Assembly (NCBI RefSeq): GCF_965363235.1
Contig: NC_134844.1
Coordinates: 71,293,497-71,357,496, forward strand
DNA length: 64,000 nt
Reading direction: 5' to 3'
DNA from: Mytilus galloprovincialis
Lineage: Eukaryota; Mollusca; Bivalvia; Mytilida; Mytilidae
This document shows, one piece after another, positions 11,501 to 21,700 of the stretch. Numbering within the stretch: position 1 is the first letter of the stretch; each line of letters begins with the position of its first letter. The notes beneath the pieces were generated by a model. The model did not search any database, was not told the origin of the DNA, and saw only the letters and a program-made list of their open reading frames with translations. The position numbers and the translations under genes are program-made.

Positions 11501-13090
11501 ATCGAAGTTACCCCCCCCCCCCCCCCCCCCCCCCCCCCCGTGGACAGAAGTGGTATAATAACAGAACAAAATTGAAATAAACATATAAACAGGTCAATTT
11601 AATATAAGTCATCAAACACACCGTAACATATGGTTGTTTGACACGTGATTTAAACGATCCAAACAAATACACATATCATGACATATATATATATATATCA
11701 TATATATGGATAATTGGATTATAACACACAACTTGAATTAGGTAAGTACTTAACAGTTTCTTTTATCAAAAATACTTCATGATTTTTTGCAAAAATAATG
11801 CGACATTATTGAGCACTTTTATATTACAATAGTATAGTAAACCAAATAGCTTGTCCTCTTTTGGGTTAAAAAAATAATATCTTGGTATATGTATTTTTCT
11901 AATTCTTTCAATATTAGGGTTACAACATACTAGCAGATAATAAAATTCATTTCCTATCACCCCCATGTCACATAATGTGCATATTCTGTCCTCACGAGGT
12001 ATATTTAACCATCTACCGGCTTCTTTAGGAAATTTTAAATTTGAACATTGCAGTATACTCAAGTGTACTCTGCGTTGTTCATTTAGTTTCATCAAGTAGC
12101 CTTCATAAGTTTAGAAACATAATAAGTCCCTCAGGCTGGATCATTAGTACATGTATTCTATAGTTAAAGCTACAATGAAATTAAATCACTTCTTCTAGTG
12201 ATTAATTTGAACTTCTTAAATAGGTGATTATTAAAGAAAGACAACTCTAACTTCCAACCTTTATGGAAATAATGTTACTTGAATCAGTGATTTAGAAAAT
12301 CACTTATTTAAGTAAGTCTCCTGACTGGTTGTTATGATTATTGCTAGGATTTCAAAATCATGTGATCAGAGTACAACAAGGAGCTTTGGCTCACACATAA
12401 CAGCAAACTATAAAGAGTCACAAATAAATTTCACATATCTATTCCACATAACACAACAAAAAGGATGTGAACAGACCCAGGTTGAAAATGTGTGAGGTGC
12501 AAACCTGATTTTGGGCACATGGACCCAAAATTTAAAGAAAAGCATGCCACAGTTTAATAAATACCCTTATTGCTATAAAATCTTTCCAGCACTGTGAAAG
12601 CAGCACAATTAGGATGGTCAACTTTTTCGCCATGTAAATAACCCTCCAGTGCATCATAACCTCTTGCAAATATATTTTCTGAATTTTCGTAAATAAATGG
12701 TTTGTCTTTTTCAGTTCTATTCCATGGAAATTGCCATATACTACTCCTACTAGTAAATGATTCGCCTAGATTATTTCCAATAACGTGTTCGTGAAACTTT
12801 TGTTTACAAACATCAGCTGTGGCAGCAATCAAAGTGTATTTGTGATTGTTTATGTAGTTTTCAATTTCATTTTTCAATTGCAATTTTTGGGGTTCACTAA
12901 TACCACATCTCTGATTAGTACATGTCGACGAAAATGTCTGTCGTAGTAATACATTAGCATGATTAGTGTTGACTAAATATCGCATTTTTTTCATTTTGTT
13001 TTGATTGCGAAGATTGCGGAGGAGGGAGAGCAACGCCATATTCGTTGTTGTTACAGCTTGTAATTTCCTCCGTTGATTTCGGAGCACCAT
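7890..13090 (-). CDS. Gene C: unrecognised acidic protein, three exons, 3' incomplete
   Basis: The exons, in order, are 13090-12565, 9131-8940 and 8574-7890. All introns are GT-AG, the phases match (1, 1, then 2 at the open end), and together they give 467 codons plus 2 nt without a stop. The ATG at 13090 is preceded two codons upstream by an in-frame TAA, which supports the start. The N-terminus is basic and Asn/Gln-rich. The middle has helical segments such as TASLITGHLLSQLLYNP. The last exon has an Asn/Asp-rich acidic stretch and then alternating hydrophobic strands and helices. I do not recognise the family. A GSADITLF strand followed by a VFHIGEPEE strand and a helix beginning KQAISLSMW weakly recalls PD-(D/E)XK nucleases; this is a guess. 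Intron 1 contains a LINE and a MITE. Confidence 0.7.
8940..9131 (-). CDS. Gene C coding exon 2
   Basis: This 192-bp exon has acceptor TTTTTTTTCAG and donor G|GTAAGA. It encodes ELYERNLAQLNIMKL, then a predicted helical segment, and ends GYTNFG. The junction codon with exon 1 is G+AA (Glu) and with exon 3 is G+GA (Gly), so the frame is kept. Confidence 0.75.
9390..9690 (+). repeat. Bivalve dispersed repeat with an internal ~147-bp duplication
   Basis: A stretch with GTCAGTAACAACATATTAAA and GGTTTGGTTGAA occurs at about 9390-9455 and again at 9537-9605. It is followed by a CCCGCCCGCCCGCCG block near 9630 and a CCGACATTTTTGACAC block. The region lies in intron 1 of gene C. Confidence 0.65.
9691..11000. 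other. Intron 1 of gene C, no feature recognised
   Basis: AT-rich intronic sequence. I see no exon or recognised repeat; the open frame at 9930-10124 looks spurious. Confidence 0.4.
11005..12115 (-). mobile_element. LINE 3' end in intron 1 of gene C, split by a MITE
   Basis: The minus strand at 12095-11766 encodes a LINE ORF2 tail with EAGRWLNIPREDRICTLCDM, a GNEF-YL-VCCN segment and KVLNNVALFLQKIMKYF before the stop. The 3' UTR continues to lower coordinates, is interrupted at 11100-11542 by a MITE, and resumes to a terminal short repeat (AAATCTTGAAATCTTG on the minus strand) at about 11010. The tail ORF is open, so this copy is younger than the one at 360. The 5' portion is absent. Confidence 0.8.
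11100..11542. mobile_element. hAT-like MITE with G-rich ends, 8-bp target duplication
   Basis: The 443-bp element begins CACGGGGGGG and ends CCCCCCCGTG, so its ends are inverted repeats. The inner ends (GGTTACTTCC... and its inverted partner GGTAACTTCG...) also pair, as do GGGATGTGCCA and GGGGTGTGCCA. It is flanked on both sides by the octamer GACAGAAG (11092-11099 and 11543-11550), a clean 8-bp target site duplication of the kind made by hAT-superfamily transposases. No ORF is inside, so it is non-autonomous. It sits within the 3' UTR of a LINE. Confidence 0.8.
12565..13090 (-). CDS. Gene C coding exon 1 with start codon
   Basis: The ATG at 13088-13090 starts MVLRNQRRKLQAV, and an in-frame TAA lies two codons upstream. 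The exon runs 526 bp and ends AAG G|GTATTT. It encodes a basic N-terminus, a Cys-containing segment (CTNQRCG) and an ENIFARGYDALEGYLHGE region. Confidence 0.75.
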
Positions 13091-13205
13091 GTGTTAAAAC
13101 TTTATATTATTTACGCATGTAATGTGTCTAAAGATCTTTCCAACGAAGGAGTACCGTCATCGCGTAAACTAAAATACAACTCGGAACAGTATAAAGAATA
13201 AAAAT

Positions 13206-13783
13206 TAAAGTCATAAGAAACGAGTGACCGGTGAAAAATAATGTTCTTCCAATTCTTGAACCAATGCATACAAACATTATTTTATAGTCTTCTGTGCACG
13301 AATTTATTTCGTGTAAATTTCGTATAATCGTTACTTTTTTTTCAATCGGTCAGTGTTATTGTGAAAATATGGCAGGTAATGAAAGTTCGTGTTTTGAAGC
13401 CCAAGTTTAACGATTGTCACCTGTTTGTCAACAATCGACAAAAAATCAACAAAAAAGTATGGAAATTGAGCACGTGTTTAAAATTCAGATAATAGTTTAT
13501 TTTAAGGACATCCATGCGTACTAGTATTGCAATCACCGGATTTTTACGAGATGGGTCACACTGAGGTCACTTTGCATACGGAAAATATGTCGGGGGAATT
13601 GCTTCCTGGAAGGAAGCAATTAAAATAAAGTAAACTTCTTCTAAATATGAATAGATTAAAGAATTTTCTTCAGAAAAAAGTATATGTACAGAAATTTTAT
13701 AATGAAAACTATCCATTGAGTTATAAAAAAACATGCATTATTTTTTTTCTAATTTGAGGTTTCTTATGACTTTAACTATGACA
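13206..13783. mobile_element. MITE upstream of gene C
   Basis: The left end TTAAAGTCATAAGAAAC is mirrored by GTTTCTTATGACTTTAA at the right end, giving terminal inverted repeats of about 17 bp around 580 bp. The right half (13505-13783) is shared with 35935-36210, including CGGATTTTTACGAGA, GAAAACTATCCATT and the same right terminus. There is no ORF. It lies about 115 bp upstream of the gene C start codon. Confidence 0.7.
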
Positions 13784-14284
13784 AATTAAAAAAAAACAAG
13801 TGATCTGCTCATTGGCCTGTTATTTTTGCCGACTTATATATAATACAATTGTATCAAGGATAACTATGTATACAAATCCTTGATTTTATTATATATGATG
13901 TACGTCTCTGCTTTTATTTAATTTAATTTCATGATAGTAACTTTTTAACAAAATTTACGGGTTAAAAAAACAAGATATGTATTTAAATTCGAAGGCTTTT
14001 GACATATGCTTGATAACAAATTAATGTAATTATCGGTAGTTATTGTCTCTTTTAGTTTTATTTGGGGGAAAGCGAGAAGGGGTACAGAATGTATGTACCG
14101 TAAGTCGGCACCTGACTTCTATGTATGATATTAAAAAGGGGGGGGGGGTTGAAATGAAAATCTTTCATTTTCAACTGGTTTTTATATTCGTTCTTATGCT
14201 TATTGTTACACCACTGCCTCAGCTAGGTTACGGTAGGGTTGAGATCCCGCGGGCTTAAATGTTTATCCTCGCTACATTCTGTAG
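13784..14284. other. No gene seen; poly-G run
   Basis: AT-rich spacer with a run of about 10 G near 14139-14148. No exon is recognised. Confidence 0.4.
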
Positions 14285-14600
14285 GTGCCTGTCCTATGTC
14301 AGGAGCCGCGGTAATTCAGTGGTTGTCGTTCGTTGTTGTGTAACATATATTTGTTTTTCGTTTATTTTTTTTTTGTGCATTAATTAGGTCGTTAGTTTTT
14401 ATTGTTTGAATTGCTTTAAATTTGTCATTAATTTTAGGGGCCTTTTATAGGTGACTATGCGGTATGGGATTTGCTCATTGTTGACGGCCCTACGGTGAAC
14501 ATTAGTAAAATTGTTAATTTCTGTGTCATTTTGTCTCTTGTGGAGAGTTGTCTCATGCGCCATTAATCCACTTTTTATTTTTTGTGCTTGCCATATCGCC
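14285..14600 (+). repeat. Dispersed repeat R2
   Basis: Landmarks are a CTGTCCTATGTCAGG block, GTTGTCGTTCGTTGTTG, then CTCATTGTTGACGGCC and GAGAGTTGTCTCATG. The same landmarks in the same order occur at 25130-25440, and reverse complements at 4900 and 21335. I recognise it as a common mussel repeat from memory. Confidence 0.65.
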
Positions 14601-14909
14601 CATGAAAATAAGATTGTAGGACAGAAAGTCACAGGACAGAAAGAAACAATTCAGTTTCGAGATTATTTTTCTTTAAAAAGATAAAACTTTTTTTCTTGGA
14701 CTTTTGTTTTTAATACAACTTTTTTTAACAACATGTATTTAGAAAAAAATCAATGCTGATCAAATAGTTGTTCAGAAAACAATTTGTCATAGTGGCTTAA
14801 TGTGTATGTACATGTACGTAATGGCTACCTCGTGCCAAGAAATATAACTTGACTAAGCATGATTTCAATTTTAAAATCTTCATTTATCAAGGCTTAGGAA
14901 CAATTTTCT

Positions 14910-15095
14910 TAACTATCAAAACCGTATATTTGACCCCATCATGTGTTTGTTTTTGCCGGGGTCGCATCGATTGCAAAATGTTTGTGACTTTTTGTCCCGT
15001 AAATTTTGAACTTTTAACCGTTAATCAAAACCGTATATTTGACCCTATCATGTGTTTGTTTTTGCCGGGGTCGCATCGATTGGGTGCAAAATGTT
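14910..15095 (+). repeat. Direct duplication, ~110-bp period
   Basis: A block starting AACCGTATATTTGACCC and ending GGTCGCATCGATTG is present twice, at about 14919-14981 and 15028-15081, almost unchanged (CCC against CCT near the start). The copies are close enough to be a recent local duplication. Confidence 0.75.
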
Positions 15096-15613
15096 AATAG
15101 ATTAGGCATATAATTATATTTATACTGCACTCGTTCTTTTTGAGCTGTCAAATTGCGTTGACCGTATATTTCTATATGTCATATACGGTCACTGACATGA
15201 TATCACTTTTCCTCATGAATATTTAAATAGAAATTGCCGAGATACAATTAATTATTCATACGATCTTTTCAACCTGTTCTTGTTTTCAATGTATACAACG
15301 ACTCAAACTTATTTCTTTTGCAATTTTTATAAAAAAAAACATATTTCACTTGTTAATATGTTTGGTCTGCATACTATAAATCATTATATGTATGCTTATT
15401 GTGGATATTTTAGTTCATTCTTAAACAAATTCGTTCACCATCGATTGCGAATTTCAACAGGTAAATGTACATTTCATCGTGTTGCATATTTCTCCGCCTG
15501 CATGATATGATGCCTTTTTATAAAAGGGGGAAGTTTCCCAATATTTCAATCAATGATGACATTAACACATTAAACAACAATTGAAAATGTGTTTTTTTTA
15601 GATTGCAGTATAA

Positions 15614-15762
15614 AGACAATAATAGTGCATTGACTTGACATATCAACGATATAAGGATTCGGCCCGAAACGGGGAAAAAGCTCGGCACAGCCTCGCATTT
15701 CCCCGTTTCTAAGCCTGATCCTTATATCGTTGATATGCCAAGTCAATGCACTAACATTGTCT
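15614..15762. repeat. Long hairpin MITE
   Basis: The left arm runs from about 15614 to 15675 (AGTGCATTGACTTG, then ATATCAACGATATAAGGAT, then AAACGGGGAAA). The right arm is its near-perfect reverse complement, ending with GCACTAACATTGTCT at 15762. The loop is about 20 bp. This is the form of a small foldback transposon; no ORF. Confidence 0.75.
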
Positions 15763-16069
15763 ATGTTCACGAAAAAAAAAAATGATATCAAGGGCCACGC
15801 ATTGAAAGCATGCGTAGAACTGTAGTTTCCATTTTTTTCTCTCCGTCTTTCCAGTCGTATGTCCGCTAAGAATTTTTGTAAACGCAAAAATCACTATTAA
15901 TTTTTGGGACTAAATAACCTTATTATAAACTAGGTTTAACGAGAACAGACTTGCTCAGCAGAGTATTAATAGGGTGACAATTCAATCTTATACTTATCCA
16001 AATTGAAGAACAGCGACATTAGTTTCTTTGCATACAAAGTGTTGCTGTATATCATATTTGTTCATTGTT

Positions 16070-16225
16070 TTGTTCATAAATCTGACCGTTTGATTTCTTG
16101 TTTGAATTGTTTTACATTCGCCATTTTCGGGCCTTTTACAGATAACTTTGCGTAGTCGGTTTTGCTTATTGCTTAAGGTTGAACGATGACCTATAAGTGA
16201 GGTTACCATTTGATAAATTCGAATT
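16070..16225 (+). repeat. Dispersed repeat R2, partial
   Basis: It shares GACCGTTTGATTTCTTGTTT, then TTTGAATTGTTTTACATT, with the R2 copies at 14.4 kb and 25.3 kb. The 3' part has decayed. Confidence 0.5.
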
Positions 16226-16329
16226 TTTGGTTTACGCAGTGAGTCGTTGCATGCATATGAACCCGATGATGAAAATAAGCAATATTCCCAACAATGGCTT
16301 ATAAGCAACTATTTTAAGTATTAATATGA

Positions 16330-17200
16330 TTTATTTAATTGAAACACATGCTAAATGAAACAATTACGAAAAATCATAACCAAGTAAATATATCATATTC
16401 TATGTGCACTCTGTTATGTTATAATTCACATATAAAACAATACTATAGTTACGTATCTATTATATATCCTTGCAGACAAATATATAAATGATAAACGGAA
16501 AAAGAAAATACTTAAGTAAAATCAAACATTATTGGTCGAAAAAAACCTAACAATAACATTTTAAAAAACGAAAACGACTATGAAACAACAAACAGCCTAT
16601 ACAGCGTTGCATGCATAGAAAACTTAAGAGCAGCACGAACGGTGTCATCAAGGTTTAAATGACATTTGCGGTGATTTAAATTTGTTTCGATCTTTCATTT
16701 GCGCCGATATTTGATTCTTTCATTCAATTTGCGCAATTTGTGTACAAGTAAATTACAGGTTAATGTTAATTTTTAGTTATCGTTATTACACCTCTTTCGT
16801 CAGCCATGCAGTTGTACATATTTTATGAAATGTCAATTAAAACATACATGCATATAACTGTTGTCCCCTGCAAATAGATTGTTGTCGTTTTGATATTGCC
16901 CAGAACTTCGTTGTTGCCAAGTACAACAGGTACATGTATACGTAAAAAACACTATTATATAACCAGGAAAGAATGCATCAAACGTGTTGTATTTAATTCT
17001 CGACAAGAACAGATTTATTACTCATTTTATAACGTTTTTATGGATTTAAATTTTTGTACTTCTGAAATCCGTGATTTGAGTGGATGTAAATTAACAATGT
17101 GCTTTTATCTTTTAAACTGATTCAAAATCCAACTTCCACTTTCCTTTGGTTAGCAGAGGACAAATGTTATATACATGTTATAACTGACTATAATTCATAA
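16330..17200. other. No gene seen
   Basis: AT-rich sequence without a recognised exon or repeat. Confidence 0.4.
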
Positions 17201-17206
17201 AGCTAT

Positions 17207-18173
17207 GGTCACACCTTACCGTACTATCCGGTAGTACGAAAGAACGAACGGACGCCTAACTGATGAAAATAAAAGTTGTCCGTTGACAAAGTTGTTATCC
17301 GTTTGGAGTCCGTTGATGTGCTGACCAAATAAAACGGACACGTAATGAATGCATAAAGGACACACACCGGATATGCAACGTACGAGAAACCGAAAAGTAC
17401 CGGACAGAACGGATATCGAACGTAAATCCAACGGACGAGTACCGCATAAAACGGACACCTCACGGAAGCGTACCAGATGAAACGGATGAACAAGATAGAC
17501 GGAAAAATTATAGACGACAATAATAATACATGTAAATCGCATAAATTTCAAAAAATTGTAACTGATTTTGATTTTGTACTTCAAAATGCCACCAAAGGGT
17601 AGTGTCTGGCCTGAATAAGAGCTGCTTGATATCGAAAACGTTCCCTTACTCTAACTAAGATCGATTATGAATAATAAGAGTTCATGACTCAAAAAATCTG
17701 ACATACCAATAATTGGCATTTCTGACGCGAAATTTTCCATTCGTTTCAGATCCGTTCATCATTCATTTTATCCGTTATACGTCCGATAGAAGTTCGTTAC
17801 CAATTCTTTCAACATCCGTTTTATCCGTTAAACGTCCGGTAGAAGTCCGTTGGTGAATTTGTCTACCATACCTCCAACGGATGTATAACGGACAAGTAAT
17901 GGATACAAAAAGGAAACGAAACGGACGCATACCGTACAAAACGGACGTTCAACGGACACTTTATCCGTCGGACGTCCGTTCAAAGTTTTGAACATGCTCA
18001 AAATTTTCCACCGAACAGAACGAACGTCGACGGATAAAACGTACGCCAAACGGACATGAAACGGATATGGACGGACGTCTAACGGAAAGGAACGGACGTC
18101 TAACGGACATGCACGAATTGAAAAAAAAGTTATCCGTTGGGCATCCGTTCGAGCTATCCGTTAAGGTGTGACC
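17207..18173. repeat. Foldback element filled with AACGGAC / GTCCGTT repeats
   Basis: The ends are inverted repeats, GGTCACACCTTACCG on the left and CGTTAAGGTGTGACC on the right. Between them, dozens of degenerate copies of AACGGAC (or its complement GTCCGTT) alternate at roughly 8-20 bp spacing. They run mostly as AACGGAC at 17230-17480, as TCCGTT at 17750-17850, and mixed beyond. A less repetitive stretch lies at 17510-17730. The open frames here are artefacts of the repeat. No clean target duplication is visible. Confidence 0.7.
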
Positions 18174-18582
18174 GATGCTTAACATATGTACATCTGGCTA
18201 ACAGATGAGATTTATAATGATAAATACAAAAATAACATTCACCTTACATGCATGTACAAAATAGGCGGAAATGAAAGACAAAAAAGGCGCAAGTGAAAGA
18301 AAAAAATCTGTGAAAATGCAAATCGGCGTAATGACACATGGAAAATGATCTTATTTTCACTCTCTGAACAATGATTATACATTGAATTCTCAATTGATCT
18401 TAACTATAGACTTTATACAAAATCTCAAATCCTAAAAAAATTAGGTTCAGCTGAAAAAATATTCATGATTTTACCATAAACCACAATATATCAGAGTAAT
18501 TAACTTGTGATGGTATACATGCACTGACTTCATTATGCAGTACATTGTATACTTTTAGATCTAATCAGTTCATTATATAGAT

Positions 18583-18765
18583 CTATACAGTTATGCGTAC
18601 TTTCGTTGTTTGAACTGTTTTTGAACTTATTATCTGTTTCGAAGAGGAATGCAGACCATTTTCAACATAACCAATGTCTTCCAAAGCGAGTCGGAAATCG
18701 GACATTGATTGAATATCCTTCATCCCCAACTGTTCTCTGATTGTTTGGTAGAAAGTATTCGGACA
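18583..18765 (-). CDS. Gene A coding exon 10: SAM end and C-terminal tail
   Basis: The exon starts after TTTTTCAG with CPNTFYQTIREQLGMKD, closes the SAM-like fold with a DFRLALEDI helix, then has a Ser-rich linker and ends TTKVRITV with stop TAG at 18585-18583. The last eight residues are nearly the same in gene B (TTKVRLTV) although the linker differs. Confidence 0.85.
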   Translation of the reverse strand, partial: CPNTFYQTIREQLGMKDIQSMSDFRLALEDIGYVENGLHSSSKQIISSKTVQTTKVRITV

Positions 18766-21700
18766 CTGAAAAACAAAAATAAACACTTATGTGTTTTATG
18801 TTGCACAATAACATGTTTCTTTAAGGTCTCTTGTCTAATATAGAAATTGATAAGTAGATGTGTTATAACTGCCAATTAGACTATACCCTACCTACCAATG
18901 CTAGTTTTCAAATTAAGTGGTGTTACAACACACCATAATGATAATCAGTAAAAATCAGTTGCAGTTGGCCTAACTCAAATGATCGGCCAAAGGCAAACAC
19001 AATAAAAAACAAAAAACTTAAGAAAAGAAATTCAGAGAAAAGACACAAAGCACCGACCATGTTGATTTAAGAAATAACGAATCATTTCTTTATAAATAGA
19101 TTTGAAAATTGTCCCTTTGGTGGCTCATATGACAAATAACAATATATCTTAAAGATTGTGATTTATTTGCCATTTATTCGATTGCAAAAATTGCACAGTA
19201 ACATTGTAAACCTATAATTTTATTATTTCGGAAGTTCTATAATATAAAAGAATAAATAAGAAATACTCAAAAAGTATGGTTGCATTTCCTATTAGACTTG
19301 TTATTATTGTCTACCACTTTTCGTTTTGGACCTTCAAGTGAATTTCAAATTCGTGCAATAACTGCTTCCTTTTTTCTAAACTCTTTAAATCACCTTTCTA
19401 AACTCTTCAAATTACTATCTTCGAACGTACGAATTTGATAAGGTGCTTTTTTTATTCTAATCTTTTAATTCCAAACATTTTCTTGGTGTTTTTCTTAGTA
19501 GTGCCTGTTTTGATTAATAATACGGACTAACCTCACGAACAAGGAGCTTGATAAAAGCAACGTCTTTTCCTCTCAAAGCCTTTAGCTGTTTTCTATAATA
19601 AAGCAAAGTTTATACATGCATATAAAATGTGCGTCTTGTGTGTCTAACAAACATATACTAGTAATGAAATAAGTGGCAATTATTTTCTAAATTAACCAAG
19701 ACTCCGCTTTTGGTAGCTCGGTAGTGTTCCTGTCTTGAGGAAAGGAAGTCGTTGATTCTATTCCCGCCATGTTAAAACCAAATATTAACAATCAAATTTA
19801 AAACTGACTTAACCAGTAAAAGTAAAGATTATTCAGCTAACAGCCAGATTTATAGCACCTTCTAGGGGACCATTACAGTGTGAAATTTCAATATTGTGTG
19901 TTTTGCATAAAACGATAACTACCAAGGAAAGAAATTTGGAGAGCAAATTTCAAAATATGTCGATGAATAGACCAATATCTGCTAATATCAAAATCAGATG
20001 ATCCCAATGCAAAACAAATAACAGACTTTTAATGGTTAATATGAAAAATGATACAATGTGCGGAAAAATTCCAAGAAACTCGCATTACATATGTTTCTAA
20101 GCCTTGTACATATACATCAGAAAATTAAAGACACTAAACAGTTATTGTATATATATATATGCATATGCAATATAAAAAACGGATTTTTCTATACACATGT
20201 ACTTGTATATATATACCATATTCAGCATCAGAAATAGAATCAGTTGTGAAAAATAAGTAAAATAACAAACAATTAAAACAGACACGTACCGCGTTGATAA
20301 AAACATATCTTTTTGAAATATCTTATCGTTAAGCCATTCCTCTACTTGTAAAAGTGTCCAATTCATCGCATGGTATATTTCACTAGTCTGTTCTTCCTTT
20401 GGTTTTTCGCCTGACATATCAGGGGTCGCTGGTGGCGAAGCTGGCTGTAACATATATGATATTTTCGTATGGTAGAATTAAATGTAATTTGTTATACAAA
20501 AAAAAAAAACATGAAGACTAATAGTATATCATTTGGTACATGTATAATATGGGGAAATCGTGTAAACCAGAAGCTATTTATTTGCTTAAAACAAGATATT
20601 TTGGTGAGTCCAATTTCGAGCAACTTCTTACAAATTATAAAAAGAACGAAATAATCAAATCCAAATGACCATCACACATCAGATCCTGTAACATAGCTAT
20701 ATATATATATAGGTTTCTTCGAATATTGAGTCTCTTTTATTTGCAGATGATCTTCGTTAAATTTAGGTGCAAGAGCTGATCTGGGGAGACTTCTTCTGGA
20801 ACTAAATATTAAATTTCAATTTATATTGTATCTTTTAAGATAATATTCTGATAGACAAAACTTGCATTTTATACGTATACTCTAGTCATATCGGCCATAT
20901 CGGGTTTCAGAGAAGAAGATGTTTAGAAAAGTTAACAGACGACGACGAACGACAGACGCCAAGAGTTGAGAAAATCACACTTGGCCCTATGGACAATGCT
21001 CAAGGGTAATATTGGCTAAAACGAGAAACCGAAAACACTGATGAACCACACCAACACCAATATGCACGATCTTAGAATACGTTTGAACTTTACCATAGTA
21101 TTTCTACACACGGTTTTACAATACAAACTCTACATTCTTTGTAGCAACATACTTTACTTGACAAATAAAGGCAAGAAAGGCCAATTAACAGTAACAGGAA
21201 CAGCATACGGATACAAAAATAACAAAGGCATGTCTGTAGATCTGGTATCTCTGAAGGCTTGAAACTGTTTTTGCGCAGAGGTTGTTGATTCTGTAGAACC
21301 TGCAACATACGAAAATAGTATTGCTTTTATAACGACTATGTGGTATGACTGCCAATGAGACAGCCGTACACAAGAGATCATATGATACAGAAATTAACAA
21401 CTATAAGTCACCGTACGGCCTTCAACAATGAGCAAAGCCCATATCGCATAGTCAGCTAGAAAAGGCCGCGAAATGATAAATGTAAACCAGTTCAAACGAG
21501 AAAACTAACGGCCTAGTTTATGTACAAAAAAATGATCGAACAATAAATATATATCACATTATTTCAATATGACGTGCTTTTTTTCGCTTTGTTAACAACA
21601 TCGTGTTAAAATTTTCGATATATCTTTACTTAGCGCAGACTCAGAGATGTACATAAGAATGGCTTTTGAAATTCACCTCCCACATGTATCGTAACCTATG

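Noticed and set aside
17216-18185. Minus-strand ORFs with RCPFY/VRRPF-type sequences
   Set aside because: They are translations of the AACGGAC/GTCCGTT repeat, with no splice or start support.
19707-19775. Functional tRNA gene
   Set aside because: A- and B-box-like motifs are present but no acceptor stem or full cloverleaf can be formed.
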